Assembly (NCBI RefSeq): GCF_019139535.1
Contig: NZ_CP077073.1
Location: forward strand, 3,810,501-3,874,500
Origin: Pseudomonas muyukensis
Lineage (GTDB): Bacteria; Pseudomonadota; Gammaproteobacteria; Pseudomonadales; Pseudomonadaceae
Direction: 5' to 3'
DNA length: 64,000 bases
Shown: in pieces, positions 19,317 through 29,322 of the stretch
Layout: each line of letters starts with the position of its first letter
Position numbering within the stretch: position 1 is the stretch's first letter
Notes under the pieces: generated by a model
What the model was told of the DNA's origin: nothing
What the model saw: the letters and a program-made list of their open reading frames with translations, nothing else
Database searches by the model: none
Program-made: the position numbers and the translations under genes

Positions 19317-20069
19317 CCGCGGGAACGGCAACAGCACCTTGCCATCGCTGGCCGGCGGATAATCGCGCTGCATGGCCTGCAGATACAGTTGCAGGAAATC
19401 CCCCTGCTCCTGCTCATCCAGCCGCGCCAGGTACGGCCGCAACGCCGAACCCTTGAACCACTCCACCACCGCCTCGGCGCCGCCGGCCAACGGGTGGTGA
19501 TAGGTCGTGCGCCACACATCCACCCGCGCGCACAGCGGGCTCAGCAGGTCGTAGTAAAACGCCGCGTTATGCCGCGCTGGCAAGCTGAAGTCAGCGAACT
19601 TGGCAGCCCAGGGCCCACGGCCGGCGATCTCGCGCAGCTGCCGGTGGGCCGGCTCGTCGAGGTTGTCCGGCGTCTGTACCGCCAGGCTGCCACCCTCGCT
19701 CAGTTGCCGCACCAGGTGCGGGTACAGGCTGCCGTGCTCCGCCAGCCATTGCAGCGAGGCATTGGCGAGGATCAAGTCCTGCGGCTCCTGGGCCGTCCAG
19801 CTGGCAATATCGGCGATTTCGCAGCGCACCCGGGGAATGCTCAGGCGCGGGCGCTGCCGGGCCTTGTCGATCATGTCGGCATCGCTGTCCAGCGCCGTGA
19901 CCTGGGCATCGGCATGGCGCTGCAAGAGCACTTCGGTGGAGTTGCCCGGGCCGCAGCCCAGGTCGGTGGCATGGCGTACCGGGCGCGGCGGCACGGCGGC
20001 AAGCAGGTCGCGAACGGCGCGGGTACGTTCGTCTTCGAACAGCGAATACTGGGTGGCGGACCAAGCCAT
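19293..20069 (-). CDS. tam: Trans-aconitate 2-methyltransferase
   Basis: A 258-residue class I SAM-dependent methyltransferase. The SAM motif I is DLGCGPGNSTEVLLQRH, with motif II ALDSDADMIDKARQ, a downstream LILANASLQWL and the Tam-like N-terminus MAWSATQYSLFEDERTR. Tam methylates trans-aconitate formed spontaneously from cis-aconitate and so relieves aconitase inhibition. The start at 20069 has AGGAG upstream; the longer frame adds 14 residues. The 3' end overlaps the convergent DUF2784 gene by 24 bp. Confidence 0.92.
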   Translation of the reverse strand: MAWSATQYSLFEDERTRAVRDLLAAVPPRPVRHATDLGCGPGNSTEVLLQRHADAQVTALDSDADMIDKARQRPRLSIPRVRCEIADIASWTAQEPQDLILANASLQWLAEHGSLYPHLVRQLSEGGSLAVQTPDNLDEPAHRQLREIAGRGPWAAKFADFSLPARHNAAFYYDLLSPLCARVDVWRTTYHHPLAGGAEAVVEWFKGSALRPYLARLDEQEQGDFLQLYLQAMQRDYPPASDGKVLLPFPRLFVVATR

Positions 20070-20187
20070 AGACAACGCTCCTTCGGTGGCGGTGCGCCTA
20101 GCATACGCCATCGCCAGGCATCACTGCGCGACAGAGCGGCAACCGACCCCGTATGCTCAGGCTCCATACCGCACGCCGAACGCCCCG

Positions 20188-20640
20188 ATGAAAACCACCC
20201 TGGCCGTCATTCTCCTTGCCCTGGTCGCCGCCTGCGCCCTGCTCGGTTCGCCCTGGATGAGCCAGCGCTTCGACCTGGCCGACCTGCGCACCACGGCCAG
20301 CCAGCAGCTGTCGCGCCACCTGGACGATGGCACGCTGCTGGTGCTGCAGGCCAACAGCGCCGTCGACGTGGAGTACGACGGGCAACAACGGCGCGTCACC
20401 CTGCTCGAAGGCCGGCTTGCGGTGGACGTCGCCGATGACGACCCACGGCCGTTCCTGCTGGTTACCGAGCACGGCACCCTGGCCACCCACGACGCCCAGC
20501 TGTCGATGACCCGCCAGGGCGGCGCGGTCACTGCCAACCTGCAAGCCGGCAGCGCCGAACTCGACAGCGCCGGCCAACGCCTGCTGCTGCAAGCCGGCCA
20601 GTCGGTGCAATTCGACCGCAGCGGGCCGCGCACGCCATGA
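20188..20640 (+). CDS. FecR-like periplasmic domain protein without cytoplasmic anti-sigma part
   Basis: A 150-residue protein with an N-terminal signal/anchor helix (KTTLAVILLALVAACALLG). The rest resembles the periplasmic FecR domain: a beta-rich segment with VLQANSAVDVEYDGQQRRV, VTLLEGRLAVDVADDDPRPF and NLQAGSAEL. True FecR regulators have an extra N-terminal cytoplasmic domain that binds an ECF sigma factor; that part is missing and there is no sigma factor or TonB receptor gene nearby. It is probably a stand-alone envelope protein. No strong ribosome binding site is visible before ATG 20188, and the function is unknown. Confidence 0.7.
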   Translation: MKTTLAVILLALVAACALLGSPWMSQRFDLADLRTTASQQLSRHLDDGTLLVLQANSAVDVEYDGQQRRVTLLEGRLAVDVADDDPRPFLLVTEHGTLATHDAQLSMTRQGGAVTANLQAGSAELDSAGQRLLLQAGQSVQFDRSGPRTP

Positions 20641-20647
20641 ACGCAAA

Positions 20648-20675
20648 CGGCCGGGCCCCCTGCAGGACCCGGCCG
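20648..20675. terminator. GC-rich hairpin between convergent genes
   Basis: CGGCCGGG (20648-20655) pairs with CCCGGCCG (20668-20675). Followed on the minus strand by TTTGCGTT, it could terminate the permease gene; there is no good T-run on the plus strand. Confidence 0.45.
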
Positions 20676-20694
20676 CCCTATAACTCAATGGCGC

Positions 20695-22104
20695 TTAATG
20701 CGTCTTGGCGCCCCGCATCTGGTGCACCACGCCCATGGCTACCACGATCGCCGCGGCGATACCGGTGGAGATCACCAGGATCTGGTAGTCCGGCATGAAC
20801 GCCATGGTCACCAGCGCGGCAATGATGAAGGCGATCACCAGGTAGGTCAGCCATGGGAACAACCACATTTTCAGGCGCACTTCCTTGCCCTCGGCAATCA
20901 GCTTGCGGCGCATGCGCAGCTGCGAGAAGGCGATCACCAGGTACACCAGCAAGGCAATCATGCCGGTGGTGTTCATCAGCGTTTCCAGCACATCCTTCGG
21001 CCGCAGGGTCTCGCTGAAGTTGATCAGCGCACAGAACACCGCCACCAGGCACGAGCCGATGATCGCGTTCACCGGCACCCCGGTACCAGTGCGGGTGAAC
21101 TTGAACAGGCGCGGCGCATCGCCACGCTGGGCCAGCGAGAACAGCATGCGCGAAGCGGTGTAGTGGCCGGAAATCAGGCAACTGCTCACCGAGGTCAGCA
21201 CCACGAAGTTCATCAGCAGCTCGGCATAGGGCACGCCCAGCAGCTCGAGGGTCCGCCGGTAGGCGCCATAGCCGGAAACGCCCAACTGCGGGTCGTTCCA
21301 CGGCACCAGGCAGACGATCAGGAAGATCGAGCCGACGTAGAACAGGCACACCCGCCAGACCACCGAGTTGGTCGCCTTGACGATCTGCGTGGCCGGGTCC
21401 TTGGCTTCGGAGGCGGCGATGGTGACGATCTCGGCGCCGAGGAAGGCGAACATCACCCCCAGCAACGCGCCAATCACCGTGGTGATGCCGTTGGGCATGA
21501 AGCCTTCGGCGGTCAGGTGGCTGATGCCGCGCACTTCACCGAACTGCCAGACATTCATCACCGCCGCGGTGCACACCACCAGGAAACAGACGATCGCCAC
21601 CACCTTGATCAGCGCGAACCAGAACTCGAACTCGCCGTAGTGCTTGACGTTGAAGAAGTTGACGGTGATCAGCAGCAAGGTCGTGGCCAGCACGAACACG
21701 TTGACGCTGACATCGGGGAAGAAGCCGTGCAGGATCTTGCCCGCCACATAGGCTTCCCAGGCCATCAGGATCACCCAGTACCACCAGTACAGCCAGCCGA
21801 TGGTGAAGCCGGCCCAGCGGCCGATGGCGCGGTCGGCGTAGGTGGAGAACGAGCCCGTGTCGGGCGATGAGGTGGCCATCTCGCCGAGCATGCGCATGAT
21901 CAGCACCACCAGGATGCCACCGGCCAGGTAGGCCAGCACGGCCGCCGGGCCGGCGCTGTGGATCACGCTGCCGGAACCGACGAACAAGGCGCCGCCGATC
22001 ACCCCGGCGATGGACATCATCGTCAGGTGGCGCGACTTCAACGAGGCGCTGAGCTTGCTCTCGTGCCCGTCCTTCGCGGTGGTGGATGTGGATGTAGCTT
22101 CCAT
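20695..22104 (-). CDS. APC-family amino acid permease (GabP/AnsP-like)
   Basis: A 469-residue transporter with 12 predicted helices. The first-helix signature SIAGVIGGALFVGSGSVI and the GEMATSSPDTGSFSTYADR loop mark the amino acid transporter (AAT) subfamily of APC, which includes GabP, LysP and AnsP. It would import an amino acid or GABA by proton symport. It is divergent from a MocR-type regulator whose family includes GabR, so GABA or a related omega-amino acid is a reasonable but unproven substrate. It ends near a GC-rich hairpin shared with the FecR-like gene. Confidence 0.87.
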   Translation of the reverse strand: MEATSTSTTAKDGHESKLSASLKSRHLTMMSIAGVIGGALFVGSGSVIHSAGPAAVLAYLAGGILVVLIMRMLGEMATSSPDTGSFSTYADRAIGRWAGFTIGWLYWWYWVILMAWEAYVAGKILHGFFPDVSVNVFVLATTLLLITVNFFNVKHYGEFEFWFALIKVVAIVCFLVVCTAAVMNVWQFGEVRGISHLTAEGFMPNGITTVIGALLGVMFAFLGAEIVTIAASEAKDPATQIVKATNSVVWRVCLFYVGSIFLIVCLVPWNDPQLGVSGYGAYRRTLELLGVPYAELLMNFVVLTSVSSCLISGHYTASRMLFSLAQRGDAPRLFKFTRTGTGVPVNAIIGSCLVAVFCALINFSETLRPKDVLETLMNTTGMIALLVYLVIAFSQLRMRRKLIAEGKEVRLKMWLFPWLTYLVIAFIIAALVTMAFMPDYQILVISTGIAAAIVVAMGVVHQMRGAKTH

Positions 22105-22535
22105 CAGTCAATTACCCCGTGCTTCTTTTTATCCAAGGAAAAACTGTGAAACCCCGATGGCTATCGGACTCACCTGTACATCAGTGCGGGCAGGGAGGTG
22201 TGCGGTGCACACGCAGGCCATCCGTGGCGGCCTGCTTACGCGGCCAGGGCGCGGACCCTGGTCGAACTGAACCATGCTGGGGACGGGCACTGGGCGCCCG
22301 GCCTCGGGAAAAGAGGGTGCGAGACGAGGCTCGACTGAGGTGCAGCGATATTGTGATTATTCATGGCGCTGTCGCGTGCTGTGTTGGCGATATCTGACAC
22401 GTAATGTAAAAATGTCGAACACTTTGAGCCATGCACAGCGGCACGATTTACGCACTGCACTGTACAGGTCGCCCATGCAATACACCTGCGATGCCCAGCA
22501 GACGCCTGCCGTCTGGCACACCTGAAGGCCCCTGA
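22105..22535. other. Gene-free divergent promoter region of the permease and MocR genes
   Basis: This 431-bp region has no supported gene. Near the MocR start there are related short sites: CAGGT (22465-22469), ACCTG (22484-22488) and CACCTG (22518-22523), the first two in inverted orientation 14 bp apart. MocR regulators often bind repeated sites between themselves and a divergent gene, so these are possible sites at low confidence. Confidence 0.5.
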
Positions 22536-23954
22536 ATGCTCCAGCTACATCCGGACTCCGCCACCCCGCTGGTCAACCAGATCATCGATGGGCTGCGCGC
22601 CCTGATCGACGACCAGACCCTCAAGCCCGGGGCCAAGGTGCCGTCGATCCGCGCCTTCGCCGCCACCTATTCGGTGAGCACCTTCACCGTGGTCGAGGCC
22701 TACGACCGCCTGGTGGCCCAGGGCCTGCTGGTGAGCAAGGGCAATGCCGGCTTCTTCGTCAATCGTGCGGCGAACGAGCTGTTGGACGCGCAGCAGCTCG
22801 AGGCCGATACCGCCCGTCCGACCTTCAACTCCGAGTGGTACCTGCAGCAGATCTTCGAAATCCGCCAGCTGCCGTACAAGCCCGGTTGCGGCTGGTTGCC
22901 CAATGAGTGGATGTACGAGGAAGGCCTGCGCCGCGGCTTGCGCCAGGTGGCCGGCAGCCCGCTGGAGCTGTCGGGCTACGGCGACCCCATGGGCCTGCCC
23001 GAATTACGTGCCTTGACCGCGCAGAACCTGCAACAGGAGCTGTCGATCGTCGCCAACTCGGCGCAGCTGATGCTCACCCATGGCGCCAGCCAGGCCCTGG
23101 ACCTGGCGGTGCGCACCCTGGTGCGCCCTGGCGACGTGGTGCTGGTGGACGATCCCGGCTACCCCAACCTGATGAGCATCCTGCGCACCCAGGGCGCCAC
23201 CCTGGTGGGCGTGCCGCGCACCCCTGCCGGCTACGACCTCGACCAGCTCGAGCGCCTGCTGGCGCACCATCGCCCTACCGCGTTCTTCACCCAGCCGCAC
23301 CTGCACAGCCCGACCTGCTCGCGCACGCCGCTGGCGCAGTTGCACCGCCTGCTGCAACTGGCCAGCCAGCACGGTTTTCGCCTGGTGGAGAACAACCTGT
23401 ACGCCGACATGATCGCCGAGCCCCAGCCCTGCCTGGCCAGCCTCGATCACCTGCAGCAGGTGGTGTACGTCGGCAGTTACTCAAAGAGCATTTCACCCAA
23501 CGTGCGGGTCGGCTACCTGCTGGCCAACCCCGAGCTGATGCAGCAGTTGCTGCACCTGAAGATGCGCTCGGGGCTGACCACCTCGCAGGTGATGGAACGG
23601 GTGGTGTACGCGGCGATCATCGATGGTCGCTGGCGCAAGCACCTCAAGCGCCTGCGCCAGCGTCTGGCCGAAGCACACCAGGAAGTCGGTCGGCACCTGC
23701 ATCGGCTGGGCTTCGAGCTGTTCATCGAGTCGGACGAGGGCATGTACATCTGGACCCGCCACCCGGCGATTCCGGACAGCGCGGCGTTGCTCGACGATGC
23801 CCTGGAGCAAGGCATCATGCTCGGGCCCGGGCAGTTGTTCATGGTCGATGCCCAGGCCACCGGGTGGATGCGCTTTAACGTGGCGTTCAGTACCGATGCC
23901 TCGATGTGGGAGTTGCTGGAGAAGGTACTGGTCAAGCATGTGCGGCGGGGGTGA
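22536..23954 (+). CDS. MocR/GabR-family regulator (GntR HTH plus aminotransferase domain)
   Basis: A 472-residue regulator. The N-terminal GntR winged helix (about residues 5-75) includes KVPSIRAFAATYSVSTFTVV. The C-terminal class I aminotransferase-like domain (about residues 100-465) keeps the PLP lysine K317 in VGSYSKSISPNVRVGYLL and the DDPGYPNL motif. The family senses amino acids or PLP by forming an aldimine. It is divergent from the APC permease, which is the likely target. MocR proteins are usually not active transaminases. Confidence 0.9.
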   Translation: MLQLHPDSATPLVNQIIDGLRALIDDQTLKPGAKVPSIRAFAATYSVSTFTVVEAYDRLVAQGLLVSKGNAGFFVNRAANELLDAQQLEADTARPTFNSEWYLQQIFEIRQLPYKPGCGWLPNEWMYEEGLRRGLRQVAGSPLELSGYGDPMGLPELRALTAQNLQQELSIVANSAQLMLTHGASQALDLAVRTLVRPGDVVLVDDPGYPNLMSILRTQGATLVGVPRTPAGYDLDQLERLLAHHRPTAFFTQPHLHSPTCSRTPLAQLHRLLQLASQHGFRLVENNLYADMIAEPQPCLASLDHLQQVVYVGSYSKSISPNVRVGYLLANPELMQQLLHLKMRSGLTTSQVMERVVYAAIIDGRWRKHLKRLRQRLAEAHQEVGRHLHRLGFELFIESDEGMYIWTRHPAIPDSAALLDDALEQGIMLGPGQLFMVDAQATGWMRFNVAFSTDASMWELLEKVLVKHVRRG

Positions 23955-24124
23955 TTCGAATTATTCGGGAGCGGCGCTGCGTTGATGGCTCGAGGTGAGC
24001 TAGCGACAGCTGCGTCAGTGCCTGGAGCGCAGTACTCGAGGTGGCAGCAACTGCATAAAGCACTCGCCAAGCGCCACATCTAGGTGCACCCTGATGATCT
24101 CGCACACAAGGACCAGCAACGTTC

Positions 24125-26317
24125 ATGGCGAAATGGCTAGACGGCGGCGGGCTCATGGCCGAGCGCATCCGCAACCACGATTGGGCTGCCACCTCCCTGG
24201 GCCCGTTGCATACCTGGCCTGAAGTGCTCAAGACCAGCGTCGCCCTCTGCCTGGGCTCGCGTTTTCCGCAAGCCGTGCTGTGGGGCGAAGCCCTGATCAC
24301 CCTGCACAACGACGCCTTCACCCAGATCCTCGGCGACAAGCCACTGGCCCTGGGGCGGCCGTTCAGCGAGGTGTGGCAGGAAGCCTGGAGCGACATCGCC
24401 CGCATGGCCCAACGCGCCCTGGAGGGCGAGGCGGTGTACATCGAGGACTTCCCGTTGCAGATCGAACGCCACGGCAGCCCGGAACGCGCCTACTTCACCT
24501 TCTGCTACAGCCCGATCCGCGACTACCACGGCAAGGTCGTCGGCATGCTCGACACCGTCACCGAAACCACCGCCAGCGTGATCGCCAACCGCCGCCTGAG
24601 CTTCCTCGACAACGTCGGGCGCGCCGTGGCCACGGCCACCGACCCGGAGCGGATCATGGCCACCACCACCCGCTTGCTCGGCGAACACCTGCAACTGTCG
24701 AGCTGTGCCTACGCAGTGGTCGAGCCCGATGAGGACAGGTTCACCATTTGCGGCGACTGGGTAGCCCCCGGCTCGCCCAGGCTGGTCGGCCAGTATCGCC
24801 TGGCTGATTTCGGTGGCCTGGCCGTCAGCCGCCTGCGCGCCGGCCTGGCGCTGGTGATCGATGACAACCTGGCGCAATTGCCCGCGCGCGAGGCCGCGAC
24901 CTTCCAGGCCATTGGCATCACCGCGACCATTTGCATGCCGCTGGTCAAGGACGGTCGCCTGACCGCACTGATGGCCATCCACGACAAGTTCCCGCGCACC
25001 TGGAGCGCCTACGAGCAAACCCTGATCAGCGAAGTGACCGAACGTTGCTGGGCGCATATCCAACGGGTCCAGGCCAACGCCGAGGTGCGCGAGGCGATGC
25101 TCGCCCTCGAGGCCCTCAACGCCACCCTCGAGCAACGGGTCGAGGAGCGCACCGGGCAGTTGCTGCATACCGAGGCCATCCTGCGCCAGACCCAGAAACT
25201 CGAGGCCATCGGCCAGCTGACCGGCGGCGTGGCCCACGACTTCAACAACCTGCTGACCATCATTCGCTCCTCGCTGCACTTCCTGCAGCGCCCAGACCTC
25301 GACGAAACCCGCCGCAACCGCTATTTCAAGACGGTCTCCGATACCGTCGAGCGCGGCGCCAAGCTGACCGGCCAGTTGCTCGCCTTCGCCCGGCGCCAGG
25401 CCCTGAACCCGCAGGTGTTCGAAGCCGGGCCGCGACTCGAGGCCATGGCCGACATGCTCGATACCGCCACCGGCGCGCATATCCAGGTCAGCCTCGAGCT
25501 GCCAGAGGCCCCCTGCCATGTGCATGCCGACCTGGGCCAATTGGAGACGGCGGTGATCAACCTGATGATCAATGGCCGCGATGCCATGGCCGGCGCCGGG
25601 ACCTTGCGCCTGCGCCTGGAGGCCAACCGCAGCCTGCCGGGCCTGCGCGGCCAGCCCGCGCAACAGGGGCCGTTCGCCGCCATCTCGGTGATCGACAGCG
25701 GCGTCGGCATCGCCCCACACCTGCTGGAACGCATTTTCGACCCGTTCTTCACCACCAAGGCGCCGGGCCAGGGCACCGGGCTTGGGCTGTCGCAGGTGTT
25801 CGGCTTCGTCAAGCAGTCGGGCGGCGAGGTGCAGGTCAGCAGCACCGAAGGCCAGGGCACCACCTTCACCCTCTACCTGCCGCAAGTGCCCCAGCCCGCG
25901 GTCCAGGCCGACACGCACAACGCCCAGCCCATGCCGCCAGGCGAGCGACGGCGGATCCTGGTGGTCGAGGACAACCCCGATGTTGGCAGCTTCACCGCGC
26001 AGATCCTGCGCGACCACGGCTACCAGATTCGCTGGGCGGCCAGCGCCGAAGAGGCCCTGGCGCAGCTCGCCGCCGGCCAGGCAGGGTTCGATGCGGTGTT
26101 TTCCGATGTGGTGATGCCGGGGATGGGCGGGCTGGCCCTGGCCCGTCAGCTACGGCAAAGCCATCCAGGGCTGCCGGTGATCCTTACCTCAGGCTACAGC
26201 GAGGCCATTGCCGAAGGTGGCCACCAGGGCTTCGCCTTCCTGGCCAAACCGTATTCAGCCGAGCAGGTGTGCAGGCTGCTGAACGAGGTGCTGCAGGCAG
26301 GCAACGCCGCCCTGTAG
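24125..26317 (+). CDS. Hybrid sensor histidine kinase (PAS-GAF-HisKA-HATPase-REC)
   Basis: A 730-residue soluble hybrid kinase with no membrane helix. An N-terminal PAS-like domain (about 15-160, [15 protein letters not shown] and [18 protein letters not shown]) is followed by GAF (about 165-320) and a coiled linker ([20 protein letters not shown]). HisKA follows with H371 in [11 protein letters not shown], then the HATPase with [16 protein letters not shown] and GTGLGL boxes. The C-terminal receiver has its phosphoacceptor in [11 protein letters not shown]. An internal ATG at codon 11 ([10 protein letters not shown]) is an alternative start. No response regulator gene is adjacent. It is a paralogue of the convergent kinase at 27081-29237, with a REP array between them. 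Confidence 0.92.
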   Translation: MAKWLDGGGLMAERIRNHDWAATSLGPLHTWPEVLKTSVALCLGSRFPQAVLWGEALITLHNDAFTQILGDKPLALGRPFSEVWQEAWSDIARMAQRALEGEAVYIEDFPLQIERHGSPERAYFTFCYSPIRDYHGKVVGMLDTVTETTASVIANRRLSFLDNVGRAVATATDPERIMATTTRLLGEHLQLSSCAYAVVEPDEDRFTICGDWVAPGSPRLVGQYRLADFGGLAVSRLRAGLALVIDDNLAQLPAREAATFQAIGITATICMPLVKDGRLTALMAIHDKFPRTWSAYEQTLISEVTERCWAHIQRVQANAEVREAMLALEALNATLEQRVEERTGQLLHTEAILRQTQKLEAIGQLTGGVAHDFNNLLTIIRSSLHFLQRPDLDETRRNRYFKTVSDTVERGAKLTGQLLAFARRQALNPQVFEAGPRLEAMADMLDTATGAHIQVSLELPEAPCHVHADLGQLETAVINLMINGRDAMAGAGTLRLRLEANRSLPGLRGQPAQQGPFAAISVIDSGVGIAPHLLERIFDPFFTTKAPGQGTGLGLSQVFGFVKQSGGEVQVSSTEGQGTTFTLYLPQVPQPAVQADTHNAQPMPPGERRRILVVEDNPDVGSFTAQILRDHGYQIRWAASAEEALAQLAAGQAGFDAVFSDVVMPGMGGLALARQLRQSHPGLPVILTSGYSEAIAEGGHQGFAFLAKPYSAEQVCRLLNEVLQAGNAAL

Positions 26318-27022
26318 GCGCCGGCTTGCCGGCGAACCAGGCGCTGCGGTGGTTGCAACATGATGGCTTTGATTCAAGAGCGCCGGGGCTGCTTTGCAGC
26401 CCTTTCGCGACACAAGGCCGCTCCTACAGGCAACCGCGCCCCCCTGTAGGAGCCGGCCTTGCCGGCGAACCAGGCGCTGCGGTGGTTGCAACATGATGGC
26501 TTCGATTCAAGAGCGCCGGGGCTGCTTTGCAGCCCTTTCGCGACACGAGGCCGCTCCTACAGGTGACCGCGCACCCTGTAGGAGCCGGCTTGCCGGCGAA
26601 CCAGGCGCTGCGGTGGTTGGAACATGATGGCTTCGATTTAAGAGTGCCGGGGCTGCTTTGCAGCCCTTTCGCGACACGAGGCCGCTCCTACAGGTGACCG
26701 CGCACCCTGTAGGCGCCGGCTTGCCGGCGAACCAGGCGCTGCGGTGGTTGCAACATGATGGCTTTGATTCAAGAGTGCCGGGGCTGCTTTGCAGCCCTTT
26801 CGCGACACAAGGCCGCTCCTACAGGTGACCGCGCACCCTGTAGGCGCCGGCTTGCCGGCGAACCAGGCGCTGCGGTGGTTGGAACATGATGGCTTCGATT
26901 CAAGAGCGCCGGGGCTGCTTTGCAGCCCTTTCGCGACACAAGGCCGCTCCTACAAGCAACCGCGCCCCCCTGTAGGAGCCGGCCTTGCCGGCGAACCAGG
27001 CGCTGCAGTGGTTGGAATCTGA
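26311..27022. repeat. Tandem array of 131-132-bp REP units (about 5.4 copies)
   Basis: Units start with CCTGTAGG at 26311, 26443, 26575, 26706, 26837 and 26969, giving a period of 131-132 bp. Each unit holds a GTAGGAGCCGGCTTGCCGGCGAA-type core, a spacer with GCGCTGCGGTGGTTG and GATGGCTTCGATTCAAGAG, then an inverted TTTCGCGACACAAGGCCGC core. Units differ at a few positions (GGCGCC or GGAGCC, CAAGAG or TAAGAG). This is a BIME-like mosaic amplified in tandem between two convergent genes. No gene is present. Confidence 0.93.
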
Positions 27023-27080
27023 CGTTTGAATGCTAGAGGGCCGGGGCAAGCCCCCCTGCCCAAAAGCCAACCCCACCGCC

Positions 27081-29237
27081 TCAGCCCCTGCCGCGCAACA
27101 GCTGCGCCAGGCTCTGCGCCAGCTCATCCTGGCGGAACGGTTTGCGCAGCACCTCGAAACCATGCAGTTCGCGCGGCGTCAGGTTGGCATAGCCGGTGAT
27201 GATCAGCACCGGCAGGTCCGCCAGGCGCTCGCGCACCTGCTGGGCGAAACGCACACCGGTCATCTCGGTCATGACATGGTCGGTCAGCAACAAATCCGGG
27301 CGTAGCCCCTGGTCAAGCAGGGCCAACGCCTGCAGCGGCCCCTCGGCCTCGCTCACCTCATACCCCAGGGCCTGCAACTGCATCTGCGTGGCATGGCGCA
27401 CCAAGGCTTCATCATCCACCAGCAACACCCGCCGCACACGACCTGTCAGGGGCAGCTCGGCAGGCGCGCGGGCCACCTGGGGCGCTTCACCCACCGGCAA
27501 CCACAGGGTCGCCTCGGTGCCCTGCCCGGCCCTTGAATGAATCGCAAAACCGCCACCGGACTGCAACGCCAGCCCCTGCACCATCGGCAAGCCCAGCCCG
27601 GTGCCGCGGCCTGCCCCCTTGGTCGAATAGAACGGCTCGACACAGCGCCCCAAAACCTCCTCGCTCATGCCGCAGCCGTTATCCTCCACCTGTAGCCAGA
27701 CCTGACGCCCCGCCAAAGGGTTCGGCGCCTGGTGCCCATCGTCTTCACCCAGGCCTGCGCAAATGGTCAACTGGCCGCCTTCGGCCATTGCATCGCGGGC
27801 GTTGACCACCAGGTTGAGCACGGCCAGCTCCAACTGGTGCGGGTCCACCAGCACCCCGGGCAATGCCGTGTCGATACGAATGCGCAGGACGATGGTCGGC
27901 CCCAGCGAGCGGGTCATCAGTTCGTGCATGTCCTCGATCAGCGTGGCCAACGAGACCACCAAGGGTTTCAAGGTTTGCCGCCGGGCGAAGCTGAGCAGCC
28001 GCCCAACCAGGTTGCGCGCTCGCTCCGCGGCCTGCAGGCCGCCGTCGATCAGGCGCTCGGCGCGCTCCGGCTGCGGATGCCGGCGCAGCAGTTCGAGCGA
28101 GGCGATGATGGGCGTCAGCATGTTGTTGAGGTCGTGGGCGATACCGCCGGTGAGTTGGCCGACCATTTCCATCTTGCGCGCCTCATGCAACTGCAGCAGG
28201 GCAGACTCGCGCTGGGCCAGCATGCGCGCCACACGCTCCTCGAGGTTCTCGTTCAGCGCGTGCAGGGCGCGCTCGGCACGGGCATGGGTCAGCGCCGCCC
28301 AGACCTGCTTGGCGGTCTCCTCGACCAGCAGGCACTCATCCTCGCCGAACAGGTGCGAACCATGGAAGTGCACCGCGAGCATCGCCTCCAGGCGTTCGGC
28401 GCGCAGTACCGGAACATACAGGCTGGCGCCCCGCTGCGGCGTATCGGCCAGGTGCTCGTGACGCACCCGCTGGCCGGCCAGCAGCGCGCCGTACAGCGCC
28501 GGATCAAGGCCGGCGTAGGGGTTGTCGCCGACCAGCGAAGGCACCCCAGCGGCCCACTCCTGGCTTACCCGGTAGTGGCAGGCATCGCCCAGGTCCTCAC
28601 CGAAGCACACCCGCGCCGCGCCCAGTTCCTCGCCCAGGCGGCGGATCGCGTGGGCCTCGATGCGCTCGGCATCGCCCAACCCCGGCAAGGCCTGGCGCAG
28701 CTCCAGCAAAAAGGCCTGGCGACGCTGGAAGCGCACCCGTTCGGTGGTATCGGTGACGATGCACAGCACCCCGCCGACGCTGCCGTCGGCCTCGCGTACC
28801 GCCGAGTAGGACACATCGAAATAGGTCGTCTCGCCCAGGCCCTGGCGTTCGATGTAGAACGGCCGGTCCTTGGCGGCGAACGTCCTGCCGGTCTCCCGCA
28901 CGCCGCGCAGCAGCGGCTCCAGGTCGCTCCACAGCTCGCGCCAGTTTTCCTCGGCCGGCCGCGCCAGCGCCCGCGGGTGCTTGATACCGATACTCGGCCC
29001 GTAGGCATCGTTGTACAGGGCAATGTACTGCACGCCCCAGAACAGCACGATCTGCGCCTGGGCCGGCAACAGCATGGCCATGATCGCCTGCAGCCCCGGC
29101 GACCAAGCCTGTGGCGGCCCCAGGGGCGAATCACACCAGTCCATGGCGCGCAGCAGGCCACTGACCGCGTCGCTGCCCAGCAGGCAAGGCGGCGGTGACT
29201 TCAGGTTGACAGCTTTGCTCTGCTGGCGTGTTTTCAT
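27081..29237 (-). CDS. Hybrid sensor histidine kinase (PAS-GAF-HisKA-HATPase-REC), paralogue
   Basis: A 718-residue soluble hybrid kinase with the same domain order as the gene at 24125-26317. The PAS-like segment (about 35-170) includes SPLGPPQAWSPGLQAIMAML and TYFDVSYSAVREADGSVGG, and GAF follows at about 175-320. HisKA has H368 in GGIAHDLNNML. The HATPase has NLVVNARDAM, DNGCGM and GTGLGL. The C-terminal receiver has its Asp in LLTDHVMTEM. The two kinases converge on the REP array. Their outputs are unknown because neither has a DNA-binding partner nearby. The ribosome binding site before ATG 29237 is weak, so the exact start is uncertain. Confidence 0.9.
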   Translation of the reverse strand: MKTRQQSKAVNLKSPPPCLLGSDAVSGLLRAMDWCDSPLGPPQAWSPGLQAIMAMLLPAQAQIVLFWGVQYIALYNDAYGPSIGIKHPRALARPAEENWRELWSDLEPLLRGVRETGRTFAAKDRPFYIERQGLGETTYFDVSYSAVREADGSVGGVLCIVTDTTERVRFQRRQAFLLELRQALPGLGDAERIEAHAIRRLGEELGAARVCFGEDLGDACHYRVSQEWAAGVPSLVGDNPYAGLDPALYGALLAGQRVRHEHLADTPQRGASLYVPVLRAERLEAMLAVHFHGSHLFGEDECLLVEETAKQVWAALTHARAERALHALNENLEERVARMLAQRESALLQLHEARKMEMVGQLTGGIAHDLNNMLTPIIASLELLRRHPQPERAERLIDGGLQAAERARNLVGRLLSFARRQTLKPLVVSLATLIEDMHELMTRSLGPTIVLRIRIDTALPGVLVDPHQLELAVLNLVVNARDAMAEGGQLTICAGLGEDDGHQAPNPLAGRQVWLQVEDNGCGMSEEVLGRCVEPFYSTKGAGRGTGLGLPMVQGLALQSGGGFAIHSRAGQGTEATLWLPVGEAPQVARAPAELPLTGRVRRVLLVDDEALVRHATQMQLQALGYEVSEAEGPLQALALLDQGLRPDLLLTDHVMTEMTGVRFAQQVRERLADLPVLIITGYANLTPRELHGFEVLRKPFRQDELAQSLAQLLRGRG

Positions 29238-29322
29238 GTCTCGGTCATCCCGGGCACGTTGTCATCCCTGAGGGTAAGAAATCACCCGTGGGCAAAACGT
29301 TCCCTTGGCATTACCGCGACGT

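Noticed and set aside
24125..26317. Phytochrome-type photoreceptor
   Set aside because: The PAS-GAF order was considered, but no conserved bilin-binding cysteine context or PHY domain is visible.
26311..27022. CRISPR array
   Set aside because: Units are repeated in full with almost no unique spacers; each is a REP mosaic with inverted cores. No cas genes are present.
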